Below are positions 55,308 to 64,000 of a stretch of DNA of 64,000 nt, one piece after another. The DNA comes from Mycolicibacterium xanthum (GTDB lineage Bacteria > Actinomycetota > Actinomycetes > Mycobacteriales > Mycobacteriaceae). The stretch spans positions 1 through 64,000 of the forward strand of contig NZ_JAIFZS010000006.1 in assembly GCF_019710635.1 (NCBI RefSeq). The letters are read 5' to 3'. The notes under the pieces are model-generated. The model ran no database searches. It saw nothing but the letters and a program-made list of their open reading frames with translations, and had not been told where the DNA came from. Position numbers and translations under genes: made by a program. The first letter of the stretch is position 1. Each line of letters opens with the position of its first letter.

Positions 55308-56472
55308 CCGCCGGCGAGCCGCCGATGACGACGTCGGCGATCAGCGGTACACCCGGTCGGTAAGCCAGGTGGATGTACGACGGCGCGTCGAGCCTGCTGA
55401 AGTCTGCGCGCATGCCGGGGGCCAGCACGCCAACATCACTGCGCCGCAACGCTGCCGCGCCGCCGGCCGTCGCCGCCCACACCGCCTCGGCGGGGGTGAA
55501 GCCCATGTCGCGCACCGCCACGGCGATGCAGAACGGAATGCTCGTGGTGAATGAGCTGCCGGGATTGCAGTCGGTGGCCAGCGCCACCGTGACACCGGCG
55601 TCGAGGAACCGGCGGGCATCGGGCCAGGTTGCGCGCGTCGAGAATTCGGCGCCGGGTAGCAAAGTGGCCACCGTGGTGCCGGCGGCAAGGGCGTCGATGT
55701 CGTCATCGGTGGCGTACGTGCAGTGGTCGACCGACGCCGCACCAAGGTCGACCCCGAGTCGTATCGCGTCCGACGGTCCGAGCTGAGCGGCGTGCAACCG
55801 TGGCGTCAGGCCGGCGGCCACCCCGGTCTCCAGGATGAACCGGGCCTCGTCGACGTCGAATGCCCCACGGTCGCAGAACACGTCGATCCAGCGCGCGTGG
55901 TCACGGCACCGGTCGAGCATATCCCCGGCCACCAGACGGACATAGGCGTCGCGGTCAGCCTGATATTCGGCCGGGACGACGTGTGCGCCGAGGTAGGTGG
56001 TCTCGGTGGTGAGCGTCGATGCGACGCTCAGGCTGCGTTGCTCGTCGGCGGTGGTCAGCCCGTAGCCGCTCTTCGTCTCGAACGTGGTCACACCACTGCG
56101 GTGCAGTTCGTCGGCCAACTGGGACAGGTTCGCGCCGAGCGCCTCGTCGGATGCCGCCCGGGTGGCGGCGACCGTGGTCGCGATACCGCCGCCGTCGTAA
56201 GGTTTTCCGCTCATCCGCGCGGCGAACTCCTCGCTGCGATCACCGGCGAAGACCAGGTGGGCGTGGCTGTCGACGAAGCCGGGCAGCACACACGACCCGA
56301 GGCAGTCGACTCTGCGATCGGCCGACGGGGCGTCGGCACGGGAGCCCACCCAGGCGATCTGCTCGCCATCGACGACCATCGCCGCATCCGTCAGGACGCC
56401 GAGAGCGGTGTGATCGCCGACCCGCGGATCGTTGGTGACCAGTTCGCCAATCCGGTCATAGAGTACGGTCAT
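55294..56472 (-). CDS. hutI: Imidazolonepropionase
   Basis: 392 aa from ATG 56472, overlapping the hutF stop as ATGA. Amidohydrolase fold: metal pair in [16 protein letters not shown], then [35 protein letters not shown] and [11 protein letters not shown] with the catalytic Asp. It hydrolyses imidazolonepropionate to formiminoglutamate, step three of histidine breakdown. Operon hutU, M20 amidohydrolase, hutF, hutI on the minus strand. Confidence 0.94.
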   Translation of the reverse strand: MTVLYDRIGELVTNDPRVGDHTALGVLTDAAMVVDGEQIAWVGSRADAPSADRRVDCLGSCVLPGFVDSHAHLVFAGDRSEEFAARMSGKPYDGGGIATTVAATRAASDEALGANLSQLADELHRSGVTTFETKSGYGLTTADEQRSLSVASTLTTETTYLGAHVVPAEYQADRDAYVRLVAGDMLDRCRDHARWIDVFCDRGAFDVDEARFILETGVAAGLTPRLHAAQLGPSDAIRLGVDLGAASVDHCTYATDDDIDALAAGTTVATLLPGAEFSTRATWPDARRFLDAGVTVALATDCNPGSSFTTSIPFCIAVAVRDMGFTPAEAVWAATAGGAAALRRSDVGVLAPGMRADFSRLDAPSYIHLAYRPGVPLIADVVIGGSPAATRA

Positions 56473-57785
56473 CGGTCCTCCCACAGTGCGGCAACGCTTC
56501 TGGCGATCGCCTTCGGAACGTCGACACGGTGGTGGCGGCCCTCGGTGACGATGACGCGACCGTCGACGACGACATCGGTGACATCGGCGGCACTCGCCGC
56601 GAAGACGAGATTCTCCGCGGTGGCGCCGCCGCCCGCGGTGCGCACGGAGGCGACGTCGACCGCCACCAGATCAGCACGCGCACCGACGGCGATGCGGCCG
56701 GCGTCTGGCCGGCCCAGTGCCCGATGGCCGTCTCCGGTGGCCGCACCGAGCAGGCGTGGTGCCGGGATGAGCCCGCGCTGGCGGCTGGCCAGTCGCTCGT
56801 CGAGTTCGACCGCACGTGCCTCCTCGAACAAATCGATCACGGCGTGGCTGTCGCTGCCCAGACTGAAGGTGCCGTCGATCAGGGCGGCGGCCGGCCCGAT
56901 GCCATCGCCGAGATCACGTTCGGTGGTGGGGCAGAAGCAGACGGCGGTGCCGGTGCCGAGCATATCGGCGACATCCCGCTCGGTCAGATGGGTGGCGTGC
57001 ACCGCGGTGGTACGCGGACCCAGCACCCCGTGCTCCTTCAACACCGCCGTCGGCGTGGCGCCATGAGCCTGCCGGCACTGTTGCACCTCGGCGATCTGCT
57101 CGCTGGAATGGACGTGCAGCGGGGCCGAACGGTGTTGCGCCCACTCGGCTACCGTCGTCGCCTGAGGTGGGGGGACGGCGCGCACGGAGTGCACTGCGGC
57201 GCCGACGAGCACGCCGTCGCCTTTCAGCCCGTCCACACGCCGTGCCCATCGCTCGGCGTCACCGTCGCCGAAGCGCCTCTGGTGATACTCCAGCGGGTCG
57301 CCCGCGGCGTTGGCCGTCAGATAGCAGGTGTCGAGCAGGGTCAGCCGGATACCGGCCTGCGCCGCGGCCTCGATCAGGGCGTGGCCCATCTCATTCGGGT
57401 CGTCGTAAGGTGTGCCGTCGGGGCCGTGATGCAAGTAGTGGAACTCGCCGACAGTGGTGATGCCCGCCAGCGCCATCTCTGCATAGACGGCGCGGGCCAG
57501 CTCGAGGTAGGAATCGGGCGTCAGGCGCTGCGAGACGCGGTACATCGCATCACGCCATGTCCAGAACGAGCCGCCGCCGCGCTGGGTGTGCGACCGCAGC
57601 GCGCGGTGGAAGGCGTGTGAGTGAGTATTCGCCATACCGGGAATCACCATGCCGTACAGCGTGTTTCCCTCCGGTGCGGTGTTCGGCTGGACGGCGGTGA
57701 TCACGCCGTTGGCCACTGTCACGCGCACGCCGTCGGCGAACCGGTCACCCAGCCAGGCATGCTCACACCACCAGGTCCGGCTCAC
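56469..57785 (-). CDS. hutF: Formimidoylglutamate deiminase
   Basis: 438 aa amidohydrolase. Metal sites: [32 protein letters not shown] and [32 protein letters not shown] holds the catalytic Asp. It converts formiminoglutamate to N-formylglutamate plus ammonia, so this organism uses the HutF branch rather than direct HutG hydrolysis. A deformylase must follow; the adjacent M20 gene is the only candidate here. ATG 57785 overlaps the stop of that gene (ATGA). Confidence 0.94.
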   Translation of the reverse strand: MSRTWWCEHAWLGDRFADGVRVTVANGVITAVQPNTAPEGNTLYGMVIPGMANTHSHAFHRALRSHTQRGGGSFWTWRDAMYRVSQRLTPDSYLELARAVYAEMALAGITTVGEFHYLHHGPDGTPYDDPNEMGHALIEAAAQAGIRLTLLDTCYLTANAAGDPLEYHQRRFGDGDAERWARRVDGLKGDGVLVGAAVHSVRAVPPPQATTVAEWAQHRSAPLHVHSSEQIAEVQQCRQAHGATPTAVLKEHGVLGPRTTAVHATHLTERDVADMLGTGTAVCFCPTTERDLGDGIGPAAALIDGTFSLGSDSHAVIDLFEEARAVELDERLASRQRGLIPAPRLLGAATGDGHRALGRPDAGRIAVGARADLVAVDVASVRTAGGGATAENLVFAASAADVTDVVVDGRVIVTEGRHHRVDVPKAIARSVAALWEDR

Positions 57786-58992
57786 CCGGTCACCCAGTCG
57801 GTCATCACGTCGGCCAGTGCGCGGGCGCCGGTGCGGCAGTCGGCGATCTCGGCGTACTCGTCGGGCGAATGCGACACTCCGGTCGGATTGCGCACGAACA
57901 ACATTGCGGTCGGAACCGTCGCCGACAGCACACCGGCGTCATGCCCGGCCGCGGTCGGCAGGACGGGAACCTCGCCCAGGATTCGCATGATCCGTGCGCG
58001 CGGTGCCTCGGGGAAGACGACCGCGGGGCTGATCGATTCGACGTCGACCTCGACGGCGACGCCGTCCTCGGTGGCCCAGCGGGTGGCATCGGCGGATATG
58101 GCCTCGACCATCGCGGTGAGGGTCTGCTCGTCACCGGCGCGGGCGTCGAGCCAGGCGTGTACGCGCGAAGGAATCGCGTTGGCGCCGTTGGGCGTCACCA
58201 TCAGCTTGCCGAAGGTCGCGACGGCCTCGTGCGCGGCGGCGCGTGAGCGCGCCGCACGAACGGTCGATGCGAACGCCAGCATCGGGTCGTGGCGGTCGAC
58301 CAGCCGCGTGGTACCGGCGTGGTTACCGATGCCGCAGAACGTGAGCTGCCAACGCCCGTGCGGCCAGATCGCCGAGGCCACCGCGATCGGCTGGTTCACC
58401 AGGTCTAGTGCGCGGCCCTGCTCGACGTGCAACTCGACGTAGACCCCGACGCGCTTGACGAGGTCGGCGTCCGGACCCACACGACCAGGATCGCGGCCGG
58501 CGGCGGTCATCGCCTCGGCAAGCGTGGTGCCGTCGGCGTCGCGCAGGTTCAGCGCCCGCTCGGCGGTGACGGCGCCGGTGGACAACTGGGATCCCACGCA
58601 GGCCACGCCGAACCGGCCGCCCTCCTCATCGGAGAACGCGACCACGGCGACGGGCATCTTCGGGGTGATCCCGTTGCCCACGAGCAGGTCGATCGCCGCG
58701 AACGCGGCCACGATGCCCAACGGGCCGTCGAATGCCCCGCCGCCGGGCACCGAGTCCAGGTGGCTGCCGGTGACAAACGCGCCCGTCGGATCGCCGATCC
58801 AGCCCGGCGGCATCCACCACGCCCACAGGTTGCCGTTGCGGTCCTCCTCGCACGACATGCCGCGGCGGTGCGCCTCGCCGGTGAACCACTCCCGCAGCGT
58901 CAGATCAGCCGCCGTCCAGGCGAACCGGCGATAGCCCCCGGATGCGGGATCGCGACCGACGTCGAGGATCGACGTCCACAACGAGTCGAACG

Positions 58993-59008
<16 letters not shown>
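57782..59008 (-). CDS. M20 amidohydrolase (allantoate/carbamoyl-amino-acid hydrolase type)
   Basis: 408 aa. Zinc ligands in [19 protein letters not shown] (His, Asp) and [12 protein letters not shown] (Glu), ELHVEQG, and a C-terminal [12 protein letters not shown]is. Annotated families include allantoate amidohydrolase and N-carbamoyl-L-amino-acid hydrolase, which cut C-N bonds of N-acyl amino acids. Sandwiched between hutU and hutF with stop/start overlaps, it most likely deformylates N-formylglutamate. That would replace HutG (inference from context). Confidence 0.88.
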
Positions 59009-60654
<1,646 letters not shown>

Positions 60655-60709
60655 GCCTTTCAGCACACCCGATGTCTGCCCATTGATCCATGGACTTCAG
60701 ACAGCTAGT

Positions 60710-60725
60710 GTCTCGTATCCGAGAC
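60710..60725. promoter_or_regulatory. Candidate hut operator 1
   Basis: GTCTC-GTATCC-GAGAC (palindromic arms GTCTCG/CGAGAC) in the divergent region between hutU and the IclR gene. Thirteen of 16 bases match the site at 61533-61548. Confidence 0.55.
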
Positions 60726-60749
60726 CCCGCTCCGGAAAGGCGGCCCGGC

Positions 60750-61538
60750 ATGTCGAGCACTTCCCCAGCGGTGGGCCGGGCCCTGGATCTGCTGTTGTAT
60801 CTGGCGGGTAAGCCCGGCCCGGTGTCCGGGGCGGCGATCACGCGTGATGTCGGGATCCCCCGGTCGTCGACGTACCATCTGCTCGACGTACTGATCGCGC
60901 GCGGTTTCGTGGTGCACTTCCCCGACCAGCGTTCCTACGGGCTGGGCATGTCGGCGTTCGAGATCGGGTCGGCCTATCTGCGTCACGAACCTCTCGAGAT
61001 GCTGGCGCGCCCCGTCCTGACACGGTTGGTCGCCCGCATCGGCGAGACCGCCCACCTGGGCGTGCTGCACGGAGCCGAAACGCTGTACCTGCTCAAGGAA
61101 CAGCCCGCGGTCGCGCGTATCCCCGTCACATTGGTCACCGACGTCGGCGTCCGCCTGCCCGCACACCTGACGGCCAACGGGCGCTCGATCCTCGCGCACC
61201 TACCCGCCGCGCAGGTGCGTGCGCTGTTCCCGCGTGGCTTCGTCAACCGCACCGGCCAGGGCCCTGCGACCCTGCCCGAGCTGCGGCGGGTGTTGGCCGC
61301 CGAGCACAGACAGCGGTGGGCCGAGGAGATCGGGCTGGTCACCGCCGGGCTGCAGTCGGTGGCGGCCTGCGCGTTCGACCGCTCCGGATGGCCATGCGGG
61401 GCGATCAGCGTGACCTGGCGCCAGGACCACAGCCGGGCTTCACACGACGAGCTGGTGCGGGCGGTGCGTACCGGTGCCCAGCAGTTGACGGCCGCGATGT
61501 CGGGCCACGGCCCCGACGGTTGGTTCGACTCTGTCTGA
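60750..61538 (+). CDS. IclR family regulator of the hut locus
   Basis: 262 aa from ATG 60750, with GGAAAGG upstream. The N-terminal winged helix (VGRALDLLLYLAGKPGPVSGAAITRDVGIPRSSTYHLLDVLIARGFV) is at about 7-60, and the effector domain contains GETAHLGVLHGAETLYLLKE and LTANGRSILAHLP. It lies between hutU and hutH, with similar palindromes on both sides of it, so it probably represses or activates both arms in response to urocanate or histidine (inference). Confidence 0.9.
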   Translation: MSSTSPAVGRALDLLLYLAGKPGPVSGAAITRDVGIPRSSTYHLLDVLIARGFVVHFPDQRSYGLGMSAFEIGSAYLRHEPLEMLARPVLTRLVARIGETAHLGVLHGAETLYLLKEQPAVARIPVTLVTDVGVRLPAHLTANGRSILAHLPAAQVRALFPRGFVNRTGQGPATLPELRRVLAAEHRQRWAEEIGLVTAGLQSVAACAFDRSGWPCGAISVTWRQDHSRASHDELVRAVRTGAQQLTAAMSGHGPDGWFDSV

Positions 61539-61548
61539 GATCCGAGAC
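61533..61548. promoter_or_regulatory. Candidate hut operator 2
   Basis: GTCTGAGATCCGAGAC, overlapping the IclR stop and 55 bp before hutH. It matches operator 1 in 13 of 16 positions, with the right half identical. Confidence 0.55.
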
Positions 61549-61602
61549 GATAACTGACCGGGGCGGGTCCTCAGCGGTCCGGCCAGGGCCTAGGTTGGCG
61601 GC

Positions 61603-63138
61603 ATGACAGTCACCGTCGGCATCGGTCCAGTCAGCTTCGACGACGTCGTCGCGGTCGCCCGGGCAGGCGCTGCCGTCCGCGTGTCGGACGATGCAGTAGC
61701 GGCGATCGAGGCGAGCCGGCTTCACATCGAGGCGCTGGCCGCCCAACCGTCGCCCGTCTACGGCGTTTCGACCGGCTTCGGCGCGCTGGCAACCCGGCAC
61801 ATCCCGGAGGACATGCGAACCACTCTGCAGCGCAGCCTCATTCGCTCCCACGCTGCGGGATCCGGCCCCGAGGTCGAATGCGAGGTGGTGCGCGCGATGA
61901 TGCTGCTGCGGCTCTCGACGTTGACCACCGGCCGCACCGGCGTACGCGTTGCGACTGCCCAGGCCTATGCGAACCTGCTGTCGGCCGGCCTGACGCCGGT
62001 GGTCTACGAGTACGGAAGTCTGGGCTGCTCGGGCGATCTCGCGCCGCTGGCACACGTCGCAATGGCGATCATGGGTGAAGGGTCGGTGCGCGACGCCTCC
62101 GGTGCGCTGCTGCCGACCGCGGACGCGCTGACCGCTCACGGTCTGTCGGCGGTGACATTCGCCGAGAAGGAAGGCCTCGCGCTGATCAACGGCACCGACG
62201 GCATGCTCGGCATGCTGGTGCTCGCGCTCGCCGACCTGGACAACCTGTTCCGTGTCGCCGACATCGCCGCCGCGATGAGCGTCGAGGGTCAACTCGGTAC
62301 CGACCGGGTGTTCGCCGAGGACCTGCAGCGCCTGCGTCCGCACCCCGGCCAGGCCGCATCGGCAGCGAATCTGCGTACGCTGCTGTCGGATTCGGCGATC
62401 ATCGCCAGCCACCAGACCCCCGATTGTGCACGCGTGCAGGACGCCTACTCGCTGCGCTGCTCACCGCAGGTGGCCGGCGCGGCACGGGACACCGCCGACC
62501 ATGCCCGTCTGGTTGCGGGGCGCGAACTGGCCAGCGTCATCGACAACCCTGTCGTCACCGACGACGGCCGCGTCGAGTCCAACGGCAACTTTCACGGGGC
62601 GCCCGTCGCCTATGTGCTCGACTTCCTCGCCATCGCCGTGGCCGATCTGGCCAGCATCAGCGAACGGCGCACCGACCGGTTCCTCGACGTCGCCCGCAGC
62701 CGCGGACTGTCCGCATTCCTGGCCGGCGACCCCGGTGTCGACAGTGGGCACATGATCGCCCAATACACCCAGGCGGGCGTCGTGTCCGAACTCAAACGCC
62801 TGGCCGCGCCGGCGAGCGTCGACTCGATCCCGTCGTCGGCGATGCAGGAGGACCACGTCTCGATGGGCTGGTCGGCCGCCCGTAAGCTGCGTCGCGCCGT
62901 CGACGGTCTGACCCGGGTGCTGGCGATCGAGGTGCTGACCGCGGCGCGCGGCATCGACATGCGCGCACCCCTGGCCCCCGCGCCGGGCACCGCTGCGGTG
63001 GTGTCGCTGGTGCGTTCGGCCGTCGAGGGCCCAGGGCCCGACCGTTATCTGGCGCCGGAGATCGCCGCTGTCGTCGATCTGGTCGCGTCGGGCGCGGTCG
63101 TCGCCGCCGCGGAGGGTGTGACCGGCCCGCTTGCCTGA
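61603..63138 (+). CDS. hutH: Histidine ammonia-lyase
   Basis: 511 aa. Tyr53 lies in VYGVSTGFGALA. The MIO segment is YGSLGCSGDLAPLAH with C142-S143-G144, so Cys stands where most family members have Ala in the Ala-Ser-Gly triad. Later motifs, DAYSLRCSPQVAGAARD, DNPVVTDDGRVESNGNFHG and the C-terminal MQEDHVSMGW, are complete. It deaminates histidine to urocanate. ATG 61603. Confidence 0.95.
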   Translation: MTVTVGIGPVSFDDVVAVARAGAAVRVSDDAVAAIEASRLHIEALAAQPSPVYGVSTGFGALATRHIPEDMRTTLQRSLIRSHAAGSGPEVECEVVRAMMLLRLSTLTTGRTGVRVATAQAYANLLSAGLTPVVYEYGSLGCSGDLAPLAHVAMAIMGEGSVRDASGALLPTADALTAHGLSAVTFAEKEGLALINGTDGMLGMLVLALADLDNLFRVADIAAAMSVEGQLGTDRVFAEDLQRLRPHPGQAASAANLRTLLSDSAIIASHQTPDCARVQDAYSLRCSPQVAGAARDTADHARLVAGRELASVIDNPVVTDDGRVESNGNFHGAPVAYVLDFLAIAVADLASISERRTDRFLDVARSRGLSAFLAGDPGVDSGHMIAQYTQAGVVSELKRLAAPASVDSIPSSAMQEDHVSMGWSAARKLRRAVDGLTRVLAIEVLTAARGIDMRAPLAPAPGTAAVVSLVRSAVEGPGPDRYLAPEIAAVVDLVASGAVVAAAEGVTGPLA

Positions 63139-63170
63139 CCAGCATCGCCGACCGGCTCATAGCGGATTCA

Positions 63171-63193
63171 CAGCGGACGCCTAATGTCCGCTG
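63171..63193. terminator. Hairpin after hutH
   Basis: CAGCGGAC-GCCTAAT-GTCCGCTG, an 8-bp perfect stem, 33 bp beyond the hutH stop. No U tract. Confidence 0.45.
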
Positions 63194-63218
63194 GGGATCG
63201 CGGCGAATGATCGTAGCC

Positions 63219-63698
63219 ATGAGCGAAGCAACGACGCCGCCGGCACCCGAAGATCCGTCAGAGCCCGCGACCGGTCCGGTCATGACCGGACCGCCCGCCG
63301 GGACCCTGCCTCCGCAGCCGGGACCCGTCCCACCACCGGTCCCCCCGATGCCGGCGCAGCCGGTCTATGCCACCGCGGAGTCCAATCGGCTGAACAAGGC
63401 CGCCGCGCTGGTGGGGATCATTGCGGGGTCGGTGATCATAGTGGCGGTGATCTTCGGCACCGGATTCTTCGTCGGCAAGCAGGTCGGACAGGGCCCCCGG
63501 GACGACCGCGGCCATCAGTTCGTTCTCCACCCGGCGCCGCCGATGTTCCCGATGGGTCCGCAGGGCGAGTTCGGGCGGGGTCCCGAGTTCCGGGGACCGT
63601 TCGGTTCCGACGGTCCGAGGATCGGGGTCCCGCAACCGCCGGGGAGCCAGGGCGGCTCGGGTGGGCAGGGCGGTCCGGCATCGCCGCAGCGCCCTTAG
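63219..63698 (+). CDS. Pro-rich single-pass membrane protein
   Basis: 159 aa from ATG 63219 (ATG 63207 possible). The cytoplasmic N-terminus is Pro-rich, about 65 residues. One transmembrane helix (AALVGIIAGSVIIVAVIFGTGFFVG) and an exterior Gly/Pro/Arg-rich low-complexity tail follow. Typical of mycobacterial membrane proteins of unknown role. Its end is followed at once by the catalase leader. Confidence 0.65.
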   Translation: MSEATTPPAPEDPSEPATGPVMTGPPAGTLPPQPGPVPPPVPPMPAQPVYATAESNRLNKAAALVGIIAGSVIIVAVIFGTGFFVGKQVGQGPRDDRGHQFVLHPAPPMFPMGPQGEFGRGPEFRGPFGSDGPRIGVPQPPGSQGGSGGQGGPASPQRP

Positions 63699-63705
63699 CG
63701 ACAGA

Positions 63706-63810
63706 TCTCTCTTCTCCTCGGGTGGATCCCACGGCCGTGTGGGGTACTCCGCCGGATAGGACGTGACGGCGGACCGCCCGATGGGCCGCCGCACCCGAGG
63801 AGAAGAGGGA
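63706..63810 (+). promoter_or_regulatory. Long inverted repeat masking the catalase ribosome site
   Basis: CTCTTCTCCTCGGGTG (63709-63724) is the exact reverse complement of CACCCGAGGAGAAGAG (63792-63807). Three more pairs (one G-U) extend the stem to 63706/63810. The right arm contains the GAGGAG Shine-Dalgarno of the catalase gene. The 67-nt loop holds a smaller stem (CCGCC 63750-63754 / GGCGG 63768-63772). Confidence 0.8.
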
Positions 63811-63811
63811 C

Positions 63812-64000
63812 ATGACTGACAAAGACGCCACGAAATTCGCAACCACCGACGGCGGCGCGCCGATCCCCAGCGTCGAGCACTCGCTGACCGTCGGCCCCGA
63901 CGGCCCCATCCTGCTGCAGGACCACTACCTGATCGAGCAGATGGCCAACTTCAACCGCGAACGCATCCCGGAGCGCCAGCCGCACGCCAAGGGCGGTGGT
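63812..64000 (+). CDS. katA: Catalase, 5' end
   Basis: Sixty-three codons to the right edge: [20 protein letters not shown]..., then [22 protein letters not shown] and QPHAKGGG. The last block holds the catalytic His58 of haem catalases. The short N-terminus suggests a small-subunit (clade 3) enzyme. It disproportionates hydrogen peroxide in the cytoplasm. The rest of the gene is outside the window. The ribosome site GAGGAG is inside a 19-bp stem. Confidence 0.9.
   Translation, partial: MTDKDATKFATTDGGAPIPSVEHSLTVGPDGPILLQDHYLIEQMANFNRERIPERQPHAKGGG

Overview
The window is high-GC actinobacterial DNA, almost certainly from a fast-growing Mycobacterium (Mycolicibacterium type). The stretch 27443-54166 carries tRNA-Ser, SRP RNA, an aspartate aminotransferase, dnaX, a CFA-synthase/FAD-oxidase pair, an Ami1-like amidase, YbaB, recR, gatD-murT, a DnaQ-like exonuclease, leuA, ask and asd. 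From memory this closely follows the M. tuberculosis Rv3708c-Rv3723 neighbourhood. The gene names rest on protein motifs and gene order read by eye; no database search was run.

Layout. (1) 1-5906: a gene tail, an arylsulfatase, two divergent LigC-type ATP-dependent DNA ligases and a stand-alone LigD-like polymerase/primase (PolDom). (2) 5822-17177: an 11.3-kb integrative element inserted in the 3' end of the PolDom gene. It is bounded by a 40-bp perfect direct repeat. It encodes a tyrosine integrase, a prim-pol/helicase replication protein next to short iterons, an HTH protein of excisionase type, small zinc-ribbon proteins, an HNH nuclease and a cargo of small secreted or membrane proteins. 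No capsid, terminase or transfer gene was recognised. The element supplies a substitute C-terminus for PolDom, and the displaced original 3' end lies at the right junction. (3) 17260-23955: a frameshifted acyltransferase, then a DeoR-controlled polyol/sugar locus (aldolase, dehydrogenase, FGGY kinase, MFS transporter). (4) 24023-28225: a membrane protein, a type II thioesterase, an oxidoreductase, a PDZ serine protease and a membrane protein. (5) 28297-42732: the conserved information-processing, cell-wall and lipid block, including a DUF559 gene beside a long palindrome. (6) 42752-51797: leuA with a leader-peptide attenuator, and a six-gene operon (GS-III/GmaS-like, GlxB-C-D, FAD dehydrogenase, XRE-cupin regulator). 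(7) 51821-55307: ask, asd and a secreted DUF4185 protein. (8) 55294-63138: a histidine-utilisation locus (hutI, hutF, an M20 amidohydrolase, hutU, an IclR regulator, hutH). (9) The 5' end of a catalase gene whose Shine-Dalgarno lies in a long inverted repeat.

The observations most worth checking are the gene-end-restoring integration into a DNA-repair polymerase gene and the element's symmetric arm sites; the catalase leader hairpin; the leuA attenuator/pseudoknot; the DUF559-linked palindrome; the GmaS/Mgs-like operon; and the repeated palindrome in the hut locus.
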